NCBI GenBank assembly: GCA_002427015.1
Contig: DIPE01000030.1
Span: 416-10,356, forward strand
DNA length: 9,941 nt
Direction of reading: 5' to 3'
DNA from: Firmicutes bacterium UBA5496
GTDB lineage: Bacteria; Bacillota; Proteinivoracia; UBA4975
Both the position numbers and the translations under genes were made by a program. Numbering within the stretch: position 1 is the first letter of the stretch; each line of letters starts with the position of its first letter. The notes beneath the pieces are model-generated. The model did no database searches. It was given only the letters and a program-made list of their open reading frames with translations, and was not told the origin of the DNA. This document shows, one piece after another, positions 1-5,852 of the stretch.

Positions 1-1
1 T

Positions 2-307
2 TGGTACACGGGGGCGGCGGGGTGGCTGTACCGAGTGTGCATTGAAGATATTTTAGGCCTGAAGCGCCGGGGGAATGTCCTGACAATAGACCCCTGCATC
101 CCGGGGAAATGGCGGGAGTATAGCCTGGATTACTGTTTTGGCAGCAGTGTGTATGCAATCAGGGTTTTGAATCCCCAGGGGGTCAGCAGGGGGGTGGCAA
201 AAATAGAAGTAAATGGAGCAATCTGCCAGGAAATAGAATTGGCGGCTGAGGGCGGAATTCAGCAGGTCACTGTGGTAATGGGCCAAGAATCGACCCCTGA
301 TTTCTGA
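2..307 (+). CDS. C-terminal end of a GH94 cyclic beta-1,2-glucan synthase-type protein (5' truncated)
   Basis: This is the last 101 codons of a gene that begins before the window. The frame is open from base 2 and reads WYTGAAGWLYRV, followed by a segment with LGLKRRGN and IDPCIPGKW. That is the well-conserved C-terminal signature of glycoside hydrolase family 94 (glycosyltransferase family 36). The final stretch, with a YEIRV-like AIRVLNP, SRGVAKIEVNG and a basic/Val-rich tail, resembles the ends of cyclic beta-1,2-glucan synthases (NdvB type) more than cellobiose phosphorylases. In those proteins the C-terminal module is the phosphorylase-like part that trims the glucan chain. A GTG at 35 could be mistaken for a start, but the WYTG motif upstream of it shows that the protein continues off the left edge. 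No convincing terminator follows. Family assignment is strong; substrate is inferred. Confidence 0.85.
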   Translation, partial: WYTGAAGWLYRVCIEDILGLKRRGNVLTIDPCIPGKWREYSLDYCFGSSVYAIRVLNPQGVSRGVAKIEVNGAICQEIELAAEGGIQQVTVVMGQESTPDF

Positions 308-397
308 CAGAAAAATTACATCTCCCCCTTTTAGGCAGGGAAAACCTTGCCAAAAGCGAATATATTATCGTTGGCATTTGTTTAGGGGGGGCTGAAG

Positions 398-1213
398 ATG
401 AATCTGCCGATGCAACTGAGACTATACAGCGATTACATTGCCCATGCAGGAATGGCGCGATTTGAGCGGCCCAATTCCACAGTTTATGCCGCTTCGGAAC
501 GCTGTCTGCTCTATCGCCAGCAAAAGGCGATGAAGCTTCTCCGTCATTTGGACGTAGCCCCGCAGCCGGCATTCATCAGACCTTTGCGGAGATTATGGGT
601 AATGGAAGTCAATCATCCTACCCTGACAGATTTTTTGACTGCCTTAGCGGGCAGTCGGCGCCGGGGCAAGATCGAGCTGATTCGGCGCCTGGGGGCCACT
701 GTGGGCATGGTTCATTCTCTCCGTCATACTGGGACCGGGGATATTGTGGAACCGGATTCTGTATCTGTCTTGCGGAAATTGAAAGTTTTGGTCCGGAAAA
801 ACCAGGTGCTGCTCTCTGTCCAGGGCATACCCTCCGGTCCTTTTGCGGGGCTGCTGGGGGAAGTAAAATATCTTTGGGGAAGCTTCGGGGGCACCCTCGT
901 GGGCAACTGGCCAGATTTCCCGCCGGTGCGAATTTGGAACAGCGGCCTGATGATTATGGATCTGTCCCGGGCCAATTACTCGGAGCCTTTGTTGGATTTG
1001 GTCAACCTCCATCCCCGGGATATTGGCCTGGAGACCATGTTCTTCTGGGAATATTTCCTCCAGGGATACGGCGCCACTTGTGAGCTGCCTGCACAAGGAA
1101 AAGCCAAAATTGAAGTCCTTTACAAAATTAAACTCCTGCAGGCCTTGGCTGAAGGCAAAGGGGTTCAGCGTGCACAAGAGGATTGCCGCAGTCAGTGGTG
1201 GGACAAGGTTTAG
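398..1213 (+). CDS. Degenerate APH/choline-kinase-fold protein, function unknown
   Basis: A 271-residue soluble protein with ATG preceded by a run of G (383-389), a suitable ribosome binding site. Its layout resembles aminoglycoside-phosphotransferase-fold kinases. Residues 97-108 (RRLGATVGMVHS) look like the helix before the linker that usually reads LG..LA.LH. Residues 168-179 (VGNWPDFPPVRI) fall where the catalytic loop HGDxHPGN should be. Residues 184-201 (LMIMDLSRANYSEPLLDL) match the metal-binding Asp strand and the following GDPxxDL-like helix. The catalytic His-Gly-Asp appears as Val-Gly-Asn, so the phosphotransfer base is missing while the later Asp188 is kept. I therefore read it as a probable pseudokinase or a divergent kinase. 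No membrane segment or signal peptide is seen. It lies between a GH94 gene and nrdR; neither neighbour clarifies its role. An unrelated fold remains possible. Confidence 0.5.
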   Translation: MNLPMQLRLYSDYIAHAGMARFERPNSTVYAASERCLLYRQQKAMKLLRHLDVAPQPAFIRPLRRLWVMEVNHPTLTDFLTALAGSRRRGKIELIRRLGATVGMVHSLRHTGTGDIVEPDSVSVLRKLKVLVRKNQVLLSVQGIPSGPFAGLLGEVKYLWGSFGGTLVGNWPDFPPVRIWNSGLMIMDLSRANYSEPLLDLVNLHPRDIGLETMFFWEYFLQGYGATCELPAQGKAKIEVLYKIKLLQALAEGKGVQRAQEDCRSQWWDKV

Positions 1214-1256
1214 CGGGATTTCTCTTGAGATATGATAACGGAAATGGGGTGATGGG

Positions 1257-1718
1257 GTGCGCTGTCCATACTGTAATTTCCTGGAAAGCAAAGTCATCGA
1301 TTCCCGGCGCACGGAAGATGACTATGAAATCAGGCGGCGGCGTGAGTGCATGCAGTGCGGGCACCGCTTTACCACCTATGAAAAGGTGGAAAAACTGCCG
1401 CTGATGGTGATTAAAAAAAATGGCGCCCGGGAGATTTTCGACCGCGCCAAAATTCTCAACGGCTTAATTCGGGCCTGCGAAAAGCGCCCCATTGCTTATG
1501 AAAAATTGGAACACCTGGTGGACGAGGTGGAGATCCAATTGCGCAGCGAATTGGACAGGGAAGTGAGCACAAGCTACATAGGCGAACTGGTAATGGAGAG
1601 GCTGCGAGAATTGGATGAAGTGGCCTATGTGCGTTTTGCCTCAGTTTACCGGCAGTTTAGCGACGTGGGGAATTTTCTCAAGGAGCTGCAAAAGCTTGTG
1701 GGCGGCACAGGCGATTAA
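1257..1718 (+). CDS. nrdR: Transcriptional repressor NrdR
   Basis: This is a 153-residue protein, the usual NrdR length. The N-terminal zinc ribbon has Cys3-Pro-Tyr-Cys6 and Cys31-Met-Gln-Cys34 followed by GHRFTTYE. An ATP-cone domain starts near residue 49 (LMVIKKNGAREIFDRAKILNGLIRA, split across residues 49-73) and runs to about 139. NrdR senses ATP/dATP through the cone and represses ribonucleotide reductase genes in the cytoplasm; this is family knowledge. The GTG at 1257 is chosen because it places MRCPYC at the N-terminus, as in all family members, and a GGGGTGATGG purine-rich stretch lies just before it. Its stop codon is directly followed by the ATG of the PHP gene, so the two are almost certainly co-translated. 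No ribonucleotide reductase gene is in the window. Confidence 0.96.
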   Translation: MRCPYCNFLESKVIDSRRTEDDYEIRRRRECMQCGHRFTTYEKVEKLPLMVIKKNGAREIFDRAKILNGLIRACEKRPIAYEKLEHLVDEVEIQLRSELDREVSTSYIGELVMERLRELDEVAYVRFASVYRQFSDVGNFLKELQKLVGGTGD

Positions 1719-2771
1719 ATGGCCAGCGCAGGATATAGCAGCGTTCCCAAGCTCAGGGAGCTTCGGGGCAACCTGCACATTCACACTGACAAATCTGACG
1801 GCACTTTGCCTCTTTCAGAGATTGCCGGGCTTGCCCGGAAGCGCAAACTGGATTTTTTAGGTATTAACGACCATTTCGCAGCCTGCGGCCCCAGTTATTA
1901 TGAAGAAGGAGTCCTGATTTTGCAGGGCACCGAACTTAACCGCGACCACAGTCATTGCCTGGCCTATAATTCTTCCCTGGTTCCAAAGCTTAAGCAAGAA
2001 GATGGGGCAGTGGTGGCGAAGCAGGTAAGAAACAGCGGGGGGATTGGCATAATCGCCCATCCCTTTGAAAGGGGATCGTTCCTGGTCAGCGGGGGCAAGT
2101 GTTACCCCTGGCTGAATTGGGAAACCGCTGATTTCCAGGGTATCGAAATCTGGAATCTAACCTCCCAATGGCGGGACAGCGCCAAAAGCTATTGGCAAAG
2201 CTTGCGCCAATGGCTGTTTCACCGCTATCGCCCCTTTGCTCAGGGGGCCTGTCCCCAGGCTCTGGCCAAATGGGATACTCTCTGCCGCCAGCGGCATGTG
2301 ACCGCTGTTGCAGGCAGCGATTTGCATGCCCCCTGGATCAAGGCCTGGAGGCTTAAGTTTAAGATCCTCCATTATCCAATGCTCTTAGCTGCAGTTAATA
2401 CCTATTGCCTGGCGGAGGTAACAGGCGATGGGGAAAGGGACGGGGCAGGGATAGTCGCTGCCTTGCGCCAGGGCAGGTGCTGGATTGCCTTTGACTGTCT
2501 CAGCCTTGGCCGGGGTTTCTCATATTCCGCAGAGGCAGGAGAAAACGAATCCGGCATGGGAGGCACAGTTAGCCGAGTCGGTGGCAAGGCCTGGTTGCGC
2601 ATCAAGCTGCCCCGCCCAGGTGAAATTCACTTGATTCACAATGGCACTCCCGTAGTCAGGGAAGTGGGCCAAGCCCGGGACTTTTCTGTAGGGGCGCCAG
2701 GGGCGTACCGAGTGGAGGCAAGGCTAAAAGGCATTCCCTGGATTTACTCCAATCCCATTTATCTTAAATAA
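1719..2771 (+). CDS. PHP-domain metal-dependent hydrolase (CehA/McbA-like)
   Basis: This 350-residue protein starts at the ATG that abuts the nrdR stop. The PHP metal-site motifs appear in order: H20-I-H22 with Asp27 in the NLHIHTDKSDG stretch, NDH at residues 50-52, Glu72 in GTE, His114 in IIAHP, and GSDLH at residues 199-203. All expected ligands are kept, so an active di- or tri-metal phosphoesterase-like centre is likely. Residues from about 205 to the end form a second, Gly/Val-rich region ending in a WIYSNPIYLK-like tail, which resembles the C-terminal part of CehA/McbA-type PHP proteins. No signal peptide is seen, so it is predicted to be cytoplasmic. Substrate is unknown; PHP family members include polymerase-associated phosphatases, histidinol phosphatase and nucleotide phosphatases, and this one matches none closely. 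A hairpin at 2772-2795 follows the stop codon. Confidence 0.85.
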   Translation: MASAGYSSVPKLRELRGNLHIHTDKSDGTLPLSEIAGLARKRKLDFLGINDHFAACGPSYYEEGVLILQGTELNRDHSHCLAYNSSLVPKLKQEDGAVVAKQVRNSGGIGIIAHPFERGSFLVSGGKCYPWLNWETADFQGIEIWNLTSQWRDSAKSYWQSLRQWLFHRYRPFAQGACPQALAKWDTLCRQRHVTAVAGSDLHAPWIKAWRLKFKILHYPMLLAAVNTYCLAEVTGDGERDGAGIVAALRQGRCWIAFDCLSLGRGFSYSAEAGENESGMGGTVSRVGGKAWLRIKLPRPGEIHLIHNGTPVVREVGQARDFSVGAPGAYRVEARLKGIPWIYSNPIYLK

Positions 2772-2795
2772 AAAGAGCAGGCAAGCCTACTCTTT
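2772..2795. terminator. Shared intrinsic terminator hairpin between convergent genes
   Basis: The stem is AAAGAG-C-AGG paired with CCT-A-CTCTTT, with a four-base CAAG loop and one C/A mismatch. Read on the minus strand the stem is followed by a T-rich tract (CTCTTTTTATTT), which is the arrangement of an intrinsic terminator. On the plus strand the trailing T-run is only three bases within the stem, so plus-strand termination would be weaker. It sits immediately after the PHP gene stop and contains the TAG stop of the small minus-strand gene. Confidence 0.65.
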
Positions 2796-2975
2796 CGGCG
2801 ATATATATCTTTCATGGCCTTCGCGGCAATGTCTGGAGGGAGTCCTTTCTTTGCCGATGCTGGACTTGATGGGCTCAATAAACTCCTGGGCAAATTCTTC
2901 GTCATTAAAGCGATGGCCTATATCTTTATTGCTTGGCTGGAAGCGGACAAAAGTCCTGTGTCCTTTTGTTTTCAA
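2787..2975 (-). CDS. Probable small unrecognised protein, 62 residues
   Basis: This is a short minus-strand frame that I do not recognise. Support for a real gene comes from three things: a GGGGAGG ribosome binding site seven bases before a TTG start, a stop codon embedded in an intrinsic terminator reading the same way, and an otherwise unexplained gap between the PHP and DUF421 genes. The product is hydrophilic and highly charged, starting MKTKGHRTFVRFQPSN and containing EEFAQEFIEPIKS, with one Cys in a SRHCREGHERY segment. No membrane segment or signal peptide is visible, so a small cytosolic protein is the simplest reading. A possible -10 (CATACT, minus strand, 3004-3009) lacks a good -35. 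The alternative is a chance open frame; the opposite-strand frame over the same bases has no comparable start site. Confidence 0.55.
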   Translation of the reverse strand: MKTKGHRTFVRFQPSNKDIGHRFNDEEFAQEFIEPIKSSIGKERTPSRHCREGHERYISPKE

Positions 2976-3106
2976 ATTTATGCCTCCCCATGAATTTGGC
3001 CTTAGTATGCCTTTCCAGTTCGGGGATTATGCCTGATTGCGGGTGCTTAAAATTTCCCTCCCGGGGAAGACTTAGATTGAAATTAAAGTCTAATGGGGGC
3101 GGGAAA

Positions 3107-3817
3107 GTGTTTAAGGTTTATTTGACAATTTTTGGCCGCACTGTGTTGCTATACCTGGCGGTGCTTGTGCTCATGCGCATAATGGGCAAGAGGGAAGTGG
3201 GACAGCTGTCGCTCTTTGACTTGGTCGTAGCGATTATGATTGCCGAATTGGCTGCCATTCCCTTGAGCGAAACTTCCATTCCCATATCGCACGGAATCCT
3301 CCCCATTGTCACCCTGGTCTTGTTACAAATGTCTTTAGCTTTTATCACTTTAAAAAGTCAGACAGCCAGAAAGGTCATTGAAGGCACTCCCAGCATAATC
3401 ATCGAACAAGGCCGGATTCTTGAGGAAGAAATGCGGCGGCTTCGCTATAACGTAGATGATATGATGTCACAGATGCGGGAACAGGGAATTTACAGAATTG
3501 AAGAAGTGGAATACGCCATGCTGGAAACCAACGGCAAGCTCAGCGTCATCCTCAAGGCCGACAAGCGTCCGGTAATCCCGTCGGATTTAGGGCTGACCCC
3601 GCCTTATGAAGGACTGCCTGTTCCCCTGATTTCCGATGGAAGGGTGCATCAGGAAAATCTGGCTTTGGCTAAAAAAAATATGGCCTGGTTGGAGCAGACT
3701 CTGGCCAGCCAGCATAAATGCGGCATTGCCGGCATCCTTTACGCTACTTTAGATCCCCAGGGCAAGCTGATTGTTTATAAAAAAGGAGAAAAGAAAAAAA
3801 CGCCACAGGGGCGTTAA
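3107..3817 (+). CDS. DUF421/YetF-family membrane protein
   Basis: This is a 236-residue protein read from the GTG at 3107, which follows a G-rich ribosome binding site (3095-3103). The frame is open further upstream to 2933, but that extension has no homologous look and would run through the small gene on the other strand. Three hydrophobic helices lie near residues 7-24, 37-53 and 62-81. The diagnostic RIMGKREVGQLSLFDLV segment (24-40) joins the first two. The cytosolic C-terminal domain contains VIEGTPSIII (90-99) and a YNVDDMMSQMRE segment (114-125), as in YetF-type proteins. Members are linked to sporulation or spore germination in Bacillus, but the molecular role is not settled. A lysine-rich tail ends inside the terminator of the converging tRNA gene. 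Confidence 0.88.
   Translation: MFKVYLTIFGRTVLLYLAVLVLMRIMGKREVGQLSLFDLVVAIMIAELAAIPLSETSIPISHGILPIVTLVLLQMSLAFITLKSQTARKVIEGTPSIIIEQGRILEEEMRRLRYNVDDMMSQMREQGIYRIEEVEYAMLETNGKLSVILKADKRPVIPSDLGLTPPYEGLPVPLISDGRVHQENLALAKKNMAWLEQTLASQHKCGIAGILYATLDPQGKLIVYKKGEKKKTPQGR
3794..3815 (-). terminator. Intrinsic terminator of the tRNA-Arg gene
   Basis: On the minus strand the sequence reads AACGCC, a five-base loop, GGCGTT, then an unbroken T tract (complement of A 3794-3800). It lies 12 bases past the encoded CCA of the tRNA. It also overlaps the last codons of the DUF421 gene on the other strand. Confidence 0.85.
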
Positions 3818-3826
3818 CAATCAAAA

Positions 3827-3901
<75 letters not shown>

Positions 3902-3915
3902 ATTTAACAAAAGAT

Positions 3916-3943
3916 ATTATATCACAGGAAGATTAAAATGCAA
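3916..3943 (-). promoter_or_regulatory. Sigma-A-type promoter of tRNA-Arg
   Basis: On the minus strand TTGCAT (3943-3938) and a perfect TATAAT (3921-3916) are separated by 16 bases. The -10 ends 14 bases before the first base of the tRNA, giving a short leader for RNase P to remove. It occupies the gap between the DMT-family gene and the tRNA. Confidence 0.85.
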
Positions 3944-3948
3944 CTTGC

Positions 3949-4386
3949 TTATTTGTGGATGGCTAAACGCATTCCAACCAGCATCAGCGCTACGCCGGCA
4001 AGACGTATCCAGGAAAATGGAATTACTTCCAAAGAAAAAATGCCAAAATGATCTAAAATGACAGCAGTTGTTAATTGGCCAAAAAGAATTGCAGAGATGC
4101 CGATGGTGGCGCCGGTTTTGGCGATGGCCCAGGCAACCCCGCCAATAATAGCTACATTGAGAGCTCCGCCAAGATAAGAATAAAAAGGCGCGTTTTTAAA
4201 TTCCTGAATTTTTGGCGCTCCCGTAACAAGAATTGCGGCCAGGCTTACAATGAGACCGATTAAGTGGACTGCTACAGACATGGGCGCTACTCCTACCTTT
4301 TCCTTGAGGGCGGCATTGATGGCTCCCTGAAAAGTCATGGCCAAGCCGCTTAAAGCTGCTATAATTAATGGAAAAAGCAATTTCAT
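3949..4386 (-). CDS. DMT-superfamily membrane protein, DUF606 (YdcZ) type
   Basis: This is a 145-residue, very hydrophobic protein with about five membrane helices and the family pattern SGLAMTFQGAINAAL near the N-terminus and GGALNVAIIGGVAWAI in the middle. It ends with an RLAGVALMLVGMRLA helix. Half-size DUF606 proteins belong to the drug/metabolite transporter superfamily and often act as pairs; the substrate is unknown. I chose the ATG at 4386, which has an AGGTGA ribosome binding site five bases upstream. A GTG nine bases earlier (4395) overlaps that site and lacks its own. It is divergent from the osmC-like gene, and no terminator is evident before the tRNA promoter. Family call is good; function is open. 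Confidence 0.82.
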   Translation of the reverse strand: MKLLFPLIIAALSGLAMTFQGAINAALKEKVGVAPMSVAVHLIGLIVSLAAILVTGAPKIQEFKNAPFYSYLGGALNVAIIGGVAWAIAKTGATIGISAILFGQLTTAVILDHFGIFSLEVIPFSWIRLAGVALMLVGMRLAIHK

Positions 4387-4410
4387 TTTGGTCACCTCGT
4401 TGGTTTAGTA

Positions 4411-4424
4411 TGCCCCAGGGGGCA
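4411..4424. promoter_or_regulatory. 14-bp palindrome in a divergent intergenic region (possible operator)
   Basis: TGCCCC-AG-GGGGCA is a perfect six-base inverted repeat around a two-base centre. It lies midway between the divergent DMT-family and osmC-like starts and abuts a -10-like CATACT on the minus strand. No convincing -35 was found for either direction, so a regulatory role is only suggested by position and symmetry. Confidence 0.35.
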
Positions 4425-4446
4425 ATTTTGAAAGGGGAGAATTAGT

Positions 4447-4842
4447 ATGGATGTTCAACTAAAGTTAGATGGAGCCTGGTTTGACGCGACAAATGCCAAA
4501 GGGGCCAAAATTAAGTTAGGCGCCGGCCTGGGGGATGGGGTTTCGCCCATGGAAGCGGTGCTAATGGCCGCCGGAGGCTGTTCCGGCATTGATATTGTTT
4601 CCATCCTGGAAAAAATGCGTCAGCCCTTGGAAGGTCTGGAGATAATCGTGTCAGGCCAGCGCAGAGAGGACTATCCGAAATATTTCCACAGCGTTTTCAT
4701 CAAGTATATTCTCAAAGGCGATCTGGAGGCAGAAAAGGTGGAGCGGGCCATCGAACTGTCCCTGGAGAAGTATTGCTCTGTTACCACCGGCCTGAAAGCA
4801 AAGATAACATATGAATATGTTATTGAAAATGGGGAGGGATAA
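4447..4842 (+). CDS. OsmC/Ohr-family protein (YhfA-like)
   Basis: This is a 131-residue protein with ATG eight bases after an AGGGGAG ribosome binding site. The two family cysteines are present: Cys45 in AAGGCSGIDI, starting the long central helix, and Cys110 in EKYCSVT. The opening VSPMEAVLMA pattern is also typical. In OsmC and Ohr these cysteines reduce organic hydroperoxides; the shorter YhfA group has the same cysteines but a less defined role, and this protein fits that size and pattern better. It is predicted to be a cytosolic homodimer. It is followed after only two bases by the apparent lgt start, so the two genes are probably translationally coupled. The G-rich end of this gene (4831-4838) doubles as the lgt ribosome binding site. 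Confidence 0.88.
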   Translation: MDVQLKLDGAWFDATNAKGAKIKLGAGLGDGVSPMEAVLMAAGGCSGIDIVSILEKMRQPLEGLEIIVSGQRREDYPKYFHSVFIKYILKGDLEAEKVERAIELSLEKYCSVTTGLKAKITYEYVIENGEG

Positions 4843-4844
4843 TC

Positions 4845-5603
4845 ATTAATCCTATAGCATTTAAGATCGGAACGGTAGCTGTATATTGGTATGGAATCAT
4901 AATTGCACTGGCAATCGCAGTCGGCTACTTTGGGGCCCGGCGATTGGGAAAACACTTTGGCCTTGAGGGCTGGGTGTTTGATGAATTTTTGCTCTGGGTG
5001 ATTCCCGCCGGGTTTATTGGCGCCAGGTTGTGGTACGTGATTTTTAATCTCAACTATTATTCTCTCTATCCAAGCAAAATATTTGCAGTCTGGGAAGGGG
5101 GACTGGCCATTCACGGGGGAATCTTAGCGGGAATGGCAGTGGCCCTTATCTGGACCCGGGTGAAGAAAATTAATTTTCTCCGCTTTGCCGACATTGCATC
5201 TGTAGCCTTAGTTTTGGGGCAGGCCATTGGCCGTTGGGCTAATTATGTAAACCAGGAGGCCTATGGCAAGCCCACCAGCTTGCCTTGGGCCATGTACATT
5301 GCCGGTGAATATCGACACCCGACTTTTTTGTATGAGTCAATATGGAATCTCTTCCTCTTTTTTGGACTATACTATTATTTGAGCCACCGTCCTCAATCGG
5401 GAAAGGTTTTCGGCCTTTACCTGGCAGGATACTCCCTGGGTCGCTTCTTTATCGAGGCTATGCGGACCGACAGTCTTATGCTGGGTTCCTTCCGGGTGGC
5501 GCAAATCGTCAGCGTCGTGCTTTTTGTCGCCGGAATTGTTATTTTCTTTCTGGGATCAGGCAATAAAACAAGGAGTGGCGCTATTGAAGATTCTAAGAAT
5601 TGA
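4845..5603 (+). CDS. lgt: Prolipoprotein diacylglyceryl transferase
   Basis: Lgt moves diacylglyceryl from phosphatidylglycerol to the lipobox cysteine of prolipoproteins at the cytoplasmic membrane. From the proposed start the protein has 252 residues and a normal N-terminus (NPIAFKIG, then VYWYG at 13-17). Conserved residues are visible: HGG at 90-92, the signature GRWANYVNQEAYG at 129-141 with Arg130 and Asn133, RHPTFLYES at 158-166, and LGRFFIEAMR at 198-207. About seven membrane helices are expected. No ATG, GTG or TTG exists in frame near the family start; the first is a TTG at 4944, which would remove the first helix. ATT at 4845 sits exactly at the conserved Met position, six bases after GGGGAGGG, so I take it as the start. 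The gene end overlaps the HMA gene by 20 bases. Confidence 0.93.
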   Translation: MNPIAFKIGTVAVYWYGIIIALAIAVGYFGARRLGKHFGLEGWVFDEFLLWVIPAGFIGARLWYVIFNLNYYSLYPSKIFAVWEGGLAIHGGILAGMAVALIWTRVKKINFLRFADIASVALVLGQAIGRWANYVNQEAYGKPTSLPWAMYIAGEYRHPTFLYESIWNLFLFFGLYYYLSHRPQSGKVFGLYLAGYSLGRFFIEAMRTDSLMLGSFRVAQIVSVVLFVAGIVIFFLGSGNKTRSGAIEDSKN

Positions 5604-5784
5604 TATCGAAGGAATGTCATGTTCCCACTGCAAAAGGGCTCTGGAAACGGCCATCGGCCAATTGGAAGGCGTGCAGTCTGTGGAAATAGACCTTGAGAAA
5701 AATCAGGCCAAAATTGAAGCGGAAGATGACATGACGGAGATTATTCGCAAGACCATCAGCGAGGCTGGGTATTCAGCAAAATAA
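5584..5784 (+). CDS. Heavy-metal-associated (HMA) domain protein, CopZ-like metal chaperone
   Basis: A 66-residue single-domain protein with the metal site GMSCSHC (Cys13 and Cys16) and the ferredoxin-like HMA pattern (VEIDLEKNQAKIEAED, TISEAGY near the end). Stand-alone HMA proteins of this size carry Cu(I) in the cytosol and hand it to P-type ATPases or to CsoR-type sensors. The TTG at 5584 is chosen because AAGGAG lies eight bases before it and it gives the usual MKIL-like start; the frame is open upstream inside lgt but that extension is not family-like. It overlaps the end of lgt by 20 bases, so it is probably expressed with that operon. No CopA ATPase is in the window. Metal identity is inferred from the family. 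Confidence 0.87.
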   Translation: MKILRIDIEGMSCSHCKRALETAIGQLEGVQSVEIDLEKNQAKIEAEDDMTEIIRKTISEAGYSAK

Positions 5785-5792
5785 AATAATAG

Positions 5793-5821
5793 TTGACCTG
5801 GGCGCAGGAAAAGCTTACAAT
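5793..5821 (+). promoter_or_regulatory. Sigma-A-type promoter of ccdA-tlpA
   Basis: TTGACC (5793-5798) and TACAAT (5816-5821) are separated by 17 bases, close to consensus in both boxes. The predicted start of transcription falls inside the inverted repeat at 5821-5839, so the promoter would be under control of whatever binds there. Confidence 0.82.
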
Positions 5822-5839
5822 ATACCCATACGGGGTATA
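5821..5839. promoter_or_regulatory. CsoR-type operator (copper or persulfide sensor family)
   Basis: TATACCC (5821-5827) and GGGTATA (5833-5839) form a perfect seven-base inverted repeat around ATACG. The TACCC...GGGTA arms with a short centre match the operators of CsoR/RcnR-family repressors (CsoR for Cu(I), CstR for persulfides). It overlaps the last base of the -10 box and the expected start site, a classic repressor position. Which family member binds cannot be told from the site alone. No csoR-like gene is in the window. Confidence 0.7.
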
Positions 5840-5852
5840 AGGGGGTTGGTGT

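Noticed and set aside
1208..1236. Possible promoter before nrdR (TATGAT at 1231-1236).
   Set aside because: No acceptable -35 at 16-18 bases upstream and no sign of an NrdR box; left out as unsupported.
644..1312. Long minus-strand open frame (222 codons) opposite the APH-fold gene and nrdR start.
   Set aside because: It overlaps two better-supported plus-strand genes, has no family-like motifs, and its composition looks like a mirror of the coding strand.
2933..3106. Upstream in-frame extension of the DUF421 protein by 58 residues.
   Set aside because: The extension is Cys/Ser-rich and unlike the family, lacks a ribosome binding site, and lies opposite the probable small minus-strand gene.
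4944..4946. TTG at 4944 as the lgt start.
   Set aside because: It removes the first membrane helix including the conserved WYG segment; the reading frame is clearly coding upstream to 4845.
4671..5114. Minus-strand open frame of 147 codons opposite osmC-like and lgt.
   Set aside because: It runs antisense through the conserved lgt N-terminus and shows no recognisable domain; a shadow of coding sequence.
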